In this document: positions 16,551-23,361 of the stretch, in pieces
Position numbering within the stretch: the stretch's first letter is position 1
Layout: each line of letters opens with the position of its first letter
NCBI GenBank assembly: GCA_964524705.1
Contig: CAZGDB010000022.1
Location: 1 to 26,855 of the forward strand
DNA from: CAZGDB01 sp964524705
Lineage (GTDB): Bacteria > Pseudomonadota > Gammaproteobacteria > Berkiellales > Berkiellaceae
Length of the DNA stretch: 26,855 nt
Reading direction: 5' to 3'
Program-made: the position numbers and the translations under genes
Notes under the pieces: generated by a model
Database searches by the model: none
Seen by the model: the letters and a program-made list of their open reading frames with translations, nothing else
What the model was told of the DNA's origin: nothing

Positions 16551-17252
16551 ATGTCTAGTTTTAACAAAATCGTTGCTAATTATACTAAAGCCTTAGAAGG
16601 CTTAACCTCTGGCATGACATTAATGGTTGGTGGCTTTGGGTTATGTGGAATTCCTGAAGGATTGATTCGTGCGGTGCAAGCTTTAGAAATCGATAACCTC
16701 TGTTGTATTTCAAATAATGCAGGGGTCGATGGCTTTGGTTTAGGCTGGTTATTAGAAAAAAAACAAATCAAAAAAATGATTTCCTCCTATATTGGTGAAA
16801 ATGCTTTATTTGAACAAATGTTACTCTCAGGCGAACTACAAGTCGAACTCATCCCACAAGGCACCTTAGCTGAACGTATTCGTGCAGGTGGAGCAGGGAT
16901 TCCTGCCTTTTATACGGCAACTGGTGTGGGCACGCAAGTCGCAGAAGGCAAACCGTCCCAACGCTTTGGAGAACGAGATTATATTCTAGAATCAGCATTG
17001 ACTGCGGATTTTGCACTCATAAAAGGTTGGAAGGCAGATCTCATGGGTAATATTATTTATCGCCATACAGCCATGAACTTTAATCCCATGATGGCTACTG
17101 CCGCTAAAATCACGGTAGCAGAAGTAGAAGAAATTGTTCCAGTTGGCAGTTTAGATCCTAATTTTATTCATACCCCAGGCATCTATGTCAAACGCCTCAT
17201 TCAAGGCACTTTTGAAAAACGCTTAGAACAACGTACTATTCGAGGAAGATAA
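16551..17252 (+). CDS. scoA: 3-Oxoacid CoA-transferase subunit A
   Basis: With ScoB it transfers CoA from succinyl-CoA (or another donor) to acetoacetate, giving acetoacetyl-CoA. The 233-residue length is typical. The family signature GGFGLCGIPEGLI is at 27-39. AGFGLGWLLEKKQIKKMISSY-like features (VDGFGLGWLL, KKMISSYIGEN) and RHTAMNFNPMMATAA follow. AGGAGA at 16539-16544 gives a strong ribosome binding site. Its role is to convert the acetoacetate released by LiuE. An acetate:acetoacetate transferase (AtoDA type) is the alternative; the sequence looks closer to the succinyl-CoA type. Confidence 0.92.
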   Translation: MSSFNKIVANYTKALEGLTSGMTLMVGGFGLCGIPEGLIRAVQALEIDNLCCISNNAGVDGFGLGWLLEKKQIKKMISSYIGENALFEQMLLSGELQVELIPQGTLAERIRAGGAGIPAFYTATGVGTQVAEGKPSQRFGERDYILESALTADFALIKGWKADLMGNIIYRHTAMNFNPMMATAAKITVAEVEEIVPVGSLDPNFIHTPGIYVKRLIQGTFEKRLEQRTIRGR

Positions 17253-17253
17253 C

Positions 17254-17910
17254 ATGCCTTTAAATCGTGAACAAATCGCAAAACGCATCGCCCAAGAACT
17301 CAAAGATGGCATGTATGTGAATTTAGGCATTGGGATCCCAACCTTAGTGGCCAACTATATCCCTTCGAATATTCAAGTCCTTCTGCAATCGGAAAATGGC
17401 CTTCTAGGCATGGGCCCTTTTCCCTATGAAGAGGAGATAGATCCTGACCTGATCAACGCCGGCAAACAAACCATTACCTACATCCAAGGCGCCTCCTTTT
17501 TTTCCTCTGCAGACAGTTTTGCAATGATTCGGGGTGGACATATTGATTTAACCGTACTGGGAGCCTTTGAGGTTGCGCAAAATGGCGATATCGCCTCCTG
17601 GACCGTACCCGGCAAACTCGTCAAAGGAATGGGAGGAGCCATGGATTTAGTTGCTGGAGCCCGTAAAATTATCGTTGCCATGAACCATACCAGTAAAGAT
17701 GGGCAATCTAAACTCTTACAAAGTTGTACCCTGCCTTTAACAGGGATTCAATGTATTCATATGGTTGTTACAGATCTGGGTGTTTTTGAAATCAAAGATA
17801 ATTCTTTTCATCTCAAAGAACGTGCTGCAGATGTCTCTATCGAATATATTAAAACTGCCACGGCTGGGATCTTACACATCCCCGCCCTAGTCCCTACCAT
17901 AGCCTGTTAA
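17254..17910 (+). CDS. scoB: 3-Oxoacid CoA-transferase subunit B
   Basis: This is the catalytic subunit carrying the glutamate that forms the CoA thioester, Glu47 in QSENGLLGMGPFP. It is 218 residues, as expected. It has VNLGIGIPTLVANY near the N-terminus and GGHIDLTVLGAFEVAQNGDIASW in the middle. It starts one base after the scoA stop and is the last gene of the eight-gene leucine operon. Its stop codon overlaps the end of the convergent permease by 4 bases, and I see no terminator between them, so the operon transcript probably runs antisense into the permease. Confidence 0.93.
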   Translation: MPLNREQIAKRIAQELKDGMYVNLGIGIPTLVANYIPSNIQVLLQSENGLLGMGPFPYEEEIDPDLINAGKQTITYIQGASFFSSADSFAMIRGGHIDLTVLGAFEVAQNGDIASWTVPGKLVKGMGGAMDLVAGARKIIVAMNHTSKDGQSKLLQSCTLPLTGIQCIHMVVTDLGVFEIKDNSFHLKERAADVSIEYIKTATAGILHIPALVPTIAC

Positions 17911-19109
17911 AGTCGTGCCAAGATCTGAACGACAATCAGTGCACAACCAAACCCTACTATAGCAACCATACCTAGTTTATTCACAGGGGCACGATAGGCT
18001 GCCTTATGATTAGTACGACCTGCTAATACCATTAACGTAGGATAAATAATTAATAAAACAGCTGCAAAAATACCTGCATAGTTTAAAGCCATTAAAAAAC
18101 CTTGAGGATAAATCCAAGCAAACATTAAAGGAGGAATAAACGTCAATAAGGACAACCCTAAACGCCCCCAACCTTTCTTCTCAATTTTGCAACCATCTGC
18201 TAAAAAGTCAAAGAGCCCTAAACCGCAACCAATAACCGAGGTAAACAATGCACAAAAAGTAAAAATCCGCACCCAAAATGATACTGTACCACTTTGTAAA
18301 CGCGCATCTAAATGCTGTGTTAAAGCTGGAATCACATCTCCATGTTGGGCCATAGCCAATAACCCTGTTTCACCTTGCATCGGAATCGTTCCCAAGATAG
18401 CCGCTTCCCATAACGCATATAATAAAAACGGTAAAATACTACCCACAATAATCGAACCCCGTAAATGCAATACATTGCCTTGCAAATACGTTCTTAAACT
18501 CGGAATTAATAAATGAAACCCAAAGGCTGCCACCAATAAAGGTAAAGCCTGCCATAAAGCTAAAGGTTGACCAGATACGGCATATAAACTGACATCGACC
18601 TGAGGCAAGATCCGAACCATCAAAACCCCAAAGGCCACAAATAATCCAATCATTAACACCTTATTTAGAAAGTCTACGCACTTAAACCCTAAAAAGACCA
18701 CTGCAGAAAATATCACCACATAAAAAGTAGTCACTGCAGAACGACTAGCAACCAACCCCAGTTTTTCAAAGAGTTGTTGAAAAAGTGCACTCCCCCCAAC
18801 GGTATAGGCTGCTAACAAAGCATATAAAAAACATAAGTAAGTCACCCAGGCAATATTTTTACCCCAAGGTCCTAGGGTGTCATCCGCCATGGAAATCAAA
18901 TTAGCATCTTGGGGTAGCCAAAGGGCTGCTTCTAGCATCAGTAGTGCACTCAATAAGAGCACCAACCAGATCCCAATAAAGGTTCCTAAAGACGCATAGA
19001 GCCCACCTACTGCCGTCACAATTGGTAAACCTAACATCCCTGCACCAATACACGTGCCAGCGACTAAGAGGCTTCCTGTAGCAATTTGGCGAACATCGTA
19101 AAAGTTCAT
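17907..19109 (-). CDS. tyrP: Aromatic amino acid permease, TyrP/Mtr (HAAAP) family
   Basis: An inner-membrane proton symporter of the hydroxy/aromatic amino acid permease family, about 400 residues with about 11 hydrophobic segments. The N-terminal signature VAGTCIGAGMLGLP closely matches TyrP (VAGTTIGAGMLAMP). I choose the ATG at 19109 because AAAAAGG lies 8 bases upstream; the in-frame ATG at 19115 is only 2 bases from that site. Tyrosine is the most likely substrate, with tryptophan or phenylalanine possible. The neighbouring maleylacetoacetate isomerase-like gene, transcribed divergently, supports tyrosine. Its end overlaps scoB tail to tail. Confidence 0.82.
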   Translation of the reverse strand: MNFYDVRQIATGSLLVAGTCIGAGMLGLPIVTAVGGLYASLGTFIGIWLVLLLSALLMLEAALWLPQDANLISMADDTLGPWGKNIAWVTYLCFLYALLAAYTVGGSALFQQLFEKLGLVASRSAVTTFYVVIFSAVVFLGFKCVDFLNKVLMIGLFVAFGVLMVRILPQVDVSLYAVSGQPLALWQALPLLVAAFGFHLLIPSLRTYLQGNVLHLRGSIIVGSILPFLLYALWEAAILGTIPMQGETGLLAMAQHGDVIPALTQHLDARLQSGTVSFWVRIFTFCALFTSVIGCGLGLFDFLADGCKIEKKGWGRLGLSLLTFIPPLMFAWIYPQGFLMALNYAGIFAAVLLIIYPTLMVLAGRTNHKAAYRAPVNKLGMVAIVGFGCALIVVQILARL

Positions 19110-19252
19110 GAGCATAGCCTTTTTATAGGTAATTTTTGACTAGAACCCTAACACAAATGCCTATTTTTAACCAGACATCCCTGACATTTGCGCGCTTCCG
19201 AACTAGACTAAATTACAGGATTTTGTACATAGTATAGCTAAGGAACTCACTA
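19110..19252. other. Divergent upstream region of permease and zeta GST
   Basis: This 143-base region drives two divergent genes. TATAGC (19233-19238) precedes the GST gene, but it has no convincing -35 and lies close to the ribosome binding site. No clear operator or riboswitch is seen. Confidence 0.3.
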
Positions 19253-19885
19253 ATGATGCACCTTTACGATTTTGCACGCTCTAGCTGCTGCCAACGCGTG
19301 CGTATTGCGCTGGCATTAAAAAAAGTCTCTGTAGATAAAATAGGCGTCAATTTACTAGAAGGTGGCGGCCAACAAAATCAGCCAGCTTACTTATCCATCA
19401 ACCCACAAAAATTAGTCCCTAGTTTAGTCACGGATGCTGGGTCGTTGACACAATCCTTAGCGATTATTGAATACCTAGAAGAAAAGTATCCGACCCCTGC
19501 CTTATTACCTGCAGATCCATTTTTACGAGCAAAAATCCGTGGTTTTGTGCTCAATATAGCCTGTGAGATACATCCTTTAACCAACTTACGGGTTATTCAA
19601 TCCCTCACAAATGAATTTCAACTGAACCCTGGGCAAAAAGACGCTTGGGTACAAAAATGGTTAGTGCAAGGCTTGCAATCACTAGAAGCCCTCCTAGCAA
19701 CTCAAAAAACCAAAACATACTTTTGCTTTAGTGAGACGCCTTCATTAGCCGATGTCTTTTTGGCTCCACAATTACTACATGCCCAAAAAGCACGTTGTGA
19801 TTTAACAGGATATCCTAAACTCATGACAGTCTATGCGCATTGCCAAAAAGACCCTGCCTTTAGTACAGTATTAGCGGAACAATAA
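19253..19885 (+). CDS. maiA: Maleylacetoacetate isomerase-like zeta glutathione transferase
   Basis: Glutathione-dependent cis-trans isomerisation of maleylacetoacetate to fumarylacetoacetate, the penultimate step of tyrosine breakdown. The 210-residue protein has the zeta-class signature SSCCQRVRIALAL (10-22, Ser and Cys in the active site; position 14 is usually Trp or Tyr, here Gln), the glutathione-loop segment NPQKLVPSLV, and EIHPLTNLRVIQSL, a maleylacetoacetate isomerase hallmark. AAGGA lies 8 bases before the ATG at 19253. The product pathway yields fumarate plus acetoacetate, which the nearby CoA-transferase could use. No hydroxyphenylpyruvate dioxygenase, homogentisate dioxygenase or fumarylacetoacetase gene is in the window. 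Confidence 0.85.
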   Translation: MMHLYDFARSSCCQRVRIALALKKVSVDKIGVNLLEGGGQQNQPAYLSINPQKLVPSLVTDAGSLTQSLAIIEYLEEKYPTPALLPADPFLRAKIRGFVLNIACEIHPLTNLRVIQSLTNEFQLNPGQKDAWVQKWLVQGLQSLEALLATQKTKTYFCFSETPSLADVFLAPQLLHAQKARCDLTGYPKLMTVYAHCQKDPAFSTVLAEQ

Positions 19886-19923
19886 CCAAAATGTGTCTCT
19901 GATTACTGCGTCAGCCATTTTGG
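19886..19923 (-). terminator. Hairpin between convergent maiA and etfA
   Basis: CCAAAATG (19886-19893) pairs with CATTTTGG (19916-19923), and an inner CTGA/TCAG (19899-19902 and 19911-19914) can extend it. The etfA stop codon lies in the loop, and one arm is in the last etfA codons. On the minus strand the hairpin is followed by TTATTGTT, a weak T-tract; on the plus strand no T-run follows. It is probably the etfBA terminator. Confidence 0.45.
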
Positions 19924-20832
19924 GATCACATCAAACAAATCTGCTACTAAACCATAATCGGCGTACTGAAAAATCGGTGCGTCGGGGTCTTTATTAATCG
20001 CAACAATAATTTTACTGTCCTTAATCCCTGCAATATGCTGCGTTGCCCCTGATAATCCAATCGCAATATATAACTGCGGTGCTACAATTTTACCGGTTTG
20101 TCCTACTTGCCAATCATTAGGGGCATACCCGGCATCCACGGCCCCTCGAGTCGCGCCTACTGCAGCACCATATTTATCTGCAAGCTGTTCAATCAGATGA
20201 AAATTTTCTTTACTACCTAATCCACGCCCCCCACTCACCACGATTTTTGCATTCATCAAATCTGGACGTGTACTCTTTAACTGTGCTAAACCTTGATAAA
20301 TTTGCAGTGATGCAATCTTTACCGCAGCCAAATCTAAGCGTTCTACTGTATGCTCACCTTGCGGTTGCAGTGGTGTAAAAGCAGTGGCTCTAATACTTAT
20401 CATCGTTTTAGGTTGTAAATTTTGAACGGTTTGTAAAGCATTTCCTGCATAAATGGGACGTACAAAAGTTTTAGTATCAACAATAGTTACCACATCGGTA
20501 AAAGGTTGTGTGTTTAAACGTGCGGCTAAACGTGGAAGTAAACTTTTAATCATAGTCGAGCTTGCTGCAATAATCACATCTGCTACTTCCATGGCTTCCC
20601 CAAAAGCATCAACCCAGGCTTTAGGACCAAATGATGCGAGATCTACCGGACAGACGATCACTTTCTTCACGTTCGTATAGCGTGAGAGTTCTGTAATATA
20701 CTCACTCGGATCTAACGCAGTTGTTAACACCACAGTGCACTCTGCGGCAAACTGCTGTGCAGCAGTTAAACTAGAGCCAATACTACTTAATAACTTTCCA
20801 TCTTGTAGTTCTGCAATAACATAAATACTCAT
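19903..20832 (-). CDS. etfA: Electron transfer flavoprotein alpha subunit
   Basis: With EtfB it forms the soluble FAD/AMP heterodimer that takes electrons from acyl-CoA dehydrogenases such as LiuA and delivers them to ETF-QO. The 309-residue protein has the C-terminal FAD-binding segments VVSGGRGLGSKENFHLIEQL, GATRGAVDAGY, GQTGKIVAPQLYIAIGLSGA and IKDSKIIVAINKDPDAPIF, all in normal order. The start overlaps the etfB stop by 4 bases, so the two are translationally coupled. Confidence 0.96.
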   Translation of the reverse strand: MSIYVIAELQDGKLLSSIGSSLTAAQQFAAECTVVLTTALDPSEYITELSRYTNVKKVIVCPVDLASFGPKAWVDAFGEAMEVADVIIAASSTMIKSLLPRLAARLNTQPFTDVVTIVDTKTFVRPIYAGNALQTVQNLQPKTMISIRATAFTPLQPQGEHTVERLDLAAVKIASLQIYQGLAQLKSTRPDLMNAKIVVSGGRGLGSKENFHLIEQLADKYGAAVGATRGAVDAGYAPNDWQVGQTGKIVAPQLYIAIGLSGATQHIAGIKDSKIIVAINKDPDAPIFQYADYGLVADLFDVIPKWLTQ

Positions 20833-21554
20833 AACTTTAATTCCGTTAATAAAGTGTTCAGATCTGGAACTATTTTTCCAGGCATACGCATACTCGGAGC
20901 GGTGACCCCTAATAATTGCATATAGGGTGCCACGGATACTGGCAATTCTATAATCTCTAACGGTTTTTGGCGTGCTTTCATAATATTAGGCAAGGTGGCA
21001 TAACGCGGTTCATTTAAACGTAAATCTGCCGTTAACACACAAGGTAATGGCATTTTTATAGTTTCTAAGCCTTGGTCTACTTCTTGCGTTACCACTAAAT
21101 ACTGATTTTCTTTTACAACTTTGGATACAAAACAGCCTTGATGCCATCCCAATAATTGTGCCAACATTTGACCACACTGATTATAATCATCATCAATAGC
21201 TTGTTTACCCATCCATACTAAATCTATATCGTTAGCTTCTACTATGGACGTAAAGGCCTTAGCACGTGCTAAGGGTGGTAGCACCTCATCCGTTTTTAAT
21301 AAAATAGCCTTATCTGCCCCTAATGCCAACGCATGACGCAAAACTTCTTGGTCTGCCAACTTACCTATAGTAACAGCAGTAATGTGTTCAATTTCTTGAC
21401 GCTCTCGCATCCGAAGTGCTTCTTCTAAGGCAATCTCATCAAAAGGATTCATAACCATTTTTAAGTTCTGATCTTGGATCCCAGAACCATCCGCTTTGAC
21501 CTGAACCTTAGCATAAGGATCTACAACTCTTTTCACACACACTAACGCTTGCAT
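20829..21554 (-). CDS. etfB: Electron transfer flavoprotein beta subunit
   Basis: The AMP-binding partner of EtfA, 241 residues. It begins with MQALVCVKRVVDPYAKVQVK. It contains NPFDEIALEEALRMRE and the ETF-beta signature region LTADLRLNEPRYATLPNIMKA, where the Leu in the LPNIMKA segment is part of the recognition loop that anchors partner dehydrogenases. A weak AGAG lies 7 bases before the start. It diverges from the ETF-QO gene across 93 bases, so all three electron-transfer genes sit side by side. Confidence 0.96.
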   Translation of the reverse strand: MQALVCVKRVVDPYAKVQVKADGSGIQDQNLKMVMNPFDEIALEEALRMRERQEIEHITAVTIGKLADQEVLRHALALGADKAILLKTDEVLPPLARAKAFTSIVEANDIDLVWMGKQAIDDDYNQCGQMLAQLLGWHQGCFVSKVVKENQYLVVTQEVDQGLETIKMPLPCVLTADLRLNEPRYATLPNIMKARQKPLEIIELPVSVAPYMQLLGVTAPSMRMPGKIVPDLNTLLTELKL

Positions 21555-21647
21555 CGGCTTGCTCTATCCATGCTCCGCACATTGCGCTAATCTTAACAAA
21601 GTTCGGACTTCTCACCAAATCACATTGCAGTTATTAGGGTAACTATC
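21555..21647. other. Divergent promoter region, etfBA and ETF-QO genes
   Basis: These 93 bases must hold both start signals. AGGG near 21633-21637 serves the ETF-QO gene. I find no strong sigma-70 hexamer pair and no convincing dyad. Confidence 0.3.
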
Positions 21648-23267
21648 ATGGATGCACCAGAAGAACAGCAGTTACAGTTTGACGTTATTATTGTAGGCGC
21701 AGGACCATCAGGCTTAAGTGCTGCTATTCGTATTAAACAACGTAATCCTGCGCTCAAAGTAGCTATTTTTGAAAAAGGCGCAACGATTGGTGCACATATT
21801 TTATCAGGTAATATTTTTGAGCCTACCGCTTTAAAACAACTATTCCCTGAGTGGCAACCTGCAAATCTTGATTTTTTAGTTCCCGTCACTGATGAACATT
21901 TTTATTTTTTAAGCGCAAAAAAAGCATGGACGCTACCTATCCCACCCTCATTACATAATAAAGAATGTTATATCACCAGCTTAGGAAAACTCTGTCAATG
22001 GCTAGGCACTCAAGCTGAAAATCTAGGTGTTGAATTATATCCAGGTTTTCCGGCAGCAACGTTACTGATGGATAATAACCGCGTCATTGGCATTCAAACA
22101 GGCGATGTAGGCCGCAATAAGCAAGGGCAACCTACTACTCAATTTCAAGCGGGTGTAAAAGTGTATGCACCGTATACCCTCTTAGCAGAAGGTGCCCGTG
22201 GACACTTAAGTGAGTTTGTTATACGACATTTTGAATTGCGTAAACATACCGCTCCCCAAACCTATGCGCTTGGTTTTAAAGAAATCTGGCAAGTCCCTAA
22301 TGCCCAGCATCAATTAGGCAGTATCCTGCACACTATTGGTGCACCGTTAATGCAAGAAGCTTATGGTGGCGGTTTTCTGTACCATTATCAGGATAACCAA
22401 GTATTGGTAGGCTTAATTATTGGCTTAGATTATAAAAATCCACATTTAGACCTCTATCAAGAATTTCAAAACTTCAAACGTCACCCCACGATTAGCAAGA
22501 TCTTAACTGATGGTCGCTGCACAGCCTATGGTGCCAGAGCCCTGACAGAAGGCGGGGTACAAGCAATCCCGACCCTAGATTTTCCCGGTGGTGCCCTGAT
22601 TGGCTGTGCTGCAGGATTTATGAATGTTGCAAAACTCAAAGGCACCCATACGGCTATGGGCGCAGGTATTTTAGCCGCTGATAGTATAGTGCATGCTTTG
22701 GAAACCAAACAATCCAGTTTAAAACACTATAATACGGCTTTACGTGATTCCTGGATTTATGATGAACTCTTTAAAGCACGGAATATACGCCCTGCTTTTA
22801 ATTGGGGGTTACTCCCAGGAATGCTGTATGCAGGCCTTGAGAGTTTTATTTTTAGAGGGCGCACATCTTGGACCCTCACGCATCCACAACCGGATTATAC
22901 AACTTTAAAACCAGCTAAACTGTGTATAAAACCCAATTATCCCAAACCAGATAATAAAATCACCTTTGATAAAATGACAGCATTAGCCTTAAGCCAAGTG
23001 TATCATGAAGAAAATGAACCCTGTCATTTACAGCTAAAAGACGCTAACACACCTATTCAGTATAATTTATCGATCTTTGATGCACCTGAACAACGCTATT
23101 GTCCTGCTGGGGTTTATGAAATTATACAAAGCCCTAATGGCCCTACACTACAAATCAATGCCCCCAACTGTATTCATTGTAAAACCTGTGACATTAAAGA
23201 TCCTACCCAAAATATTCATTGGACTACCCCACAAGGGGGAGAAGGCCCGCATTATGGCAACCTTTAA
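21648..23267 (+). CDS. etfD: Electron transfer flavoprotein-ubiquinone oxidoreductase
   Basis: A membrane-associated FAD and 4Fe-4S protein that passes electrons from reduced ETF to ubiquinone. The 539-residue length is normal. The N-terminal dinucleotide motif is VGAGPSGLSAA (16-26), and the family segment EKGATIGAHILSGNIFEP follows. The ubiquinone-binding and membrane-contact region lies in the middle (HTIGAPLMQEAYGGGFLYHY, then GLIIGLDYKNPHLDLYQEFQ). The four cluster ligands are Cys485, Cys508, Cys511 and Cys514 near the C-terminus. It completes the path from isovaleryl-CoA oxidation to the respiratory chain. The start is supported by AGGG upstream. Confidence 0.96.
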   Translation: MDAPEEQQLQFDVIIVGAGPSGLSAAIRIKQRNPALKVAIFEKGATIGAHILSGNIFEPTALKQLFPEWQPANLDFLVPVTDEHFYFLSAKKAWTLPIPPSLHNKECYITSLGKLCQWLGTQAENLGVELYPGFPAATLLMDNNRVIGIQTGDVGRNKQGQPTTQFQAGVKVYAPYTLLAEGARGHLSEFVIRHFELRKHTAPQTYALGFKEIWQVPNAQHQLGSILHTIGAPLMQEAYGGGFLYHYQDNQVLVGLIIGLDYKNPHLDLYQEFQNFKRHPTISKILTDGRCTAYGARALTEGGVQAIPTLDFPGGALIGCAAGFMNVAKLKGTHTAMGAGILAADSIVHALETKQSSLKHYNTALRDSWIYDELFKARNIRPAFNWGLLPGMLYAGLESFIFRGRTSWTLTHPQPDYTTLKPAKLCIKPNYPKPDNKITFDKMTALALSQVYHEENEPCHLQLKDANTPIQYNLSIFDAPEQRYCPAGVYEIIQSPNGPTLQINAPNCIHCKTCDIKDPTQNIHWTTPQGGEGPHYGNL

Positions 23268-23303
23268 AGCCAGCTAAACAACCCAACTATAAAACTGGAA
23301 GAT

Positions 23304-23320
23304 CTTACAAAAATCTTATA
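23304..23320 (+). promoter_or_regulatory. PmrA-like direct repeat upstream of effector-like gene
   Basis: CTTACA (23304-23309) and CTTATA (23315-23320) form a direct repeat with an 11-base period, 42 bases upstream of the next start. OmpR/PhoB-type regulators such as PmrA bind tandem CTTAAT-like half-sites with this period, and PmrA controls many secretion effectors in Legionella and Coxiella. Only the CTTA cores match, so this is tentative. Confidence 0.3.
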
Positions 23321-23361
23321 TACCTAGAAGATAACTGTGATACATAAGGCTGATCTACCAT

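Noticed and set aside
19122..19127. Minus-strand TATAAA as the permease -10
   Set aside because: It would start transcription about 6 bases before the chosen ATG and remove the AAAAAGG ribosome binding site; no good -35 is present.
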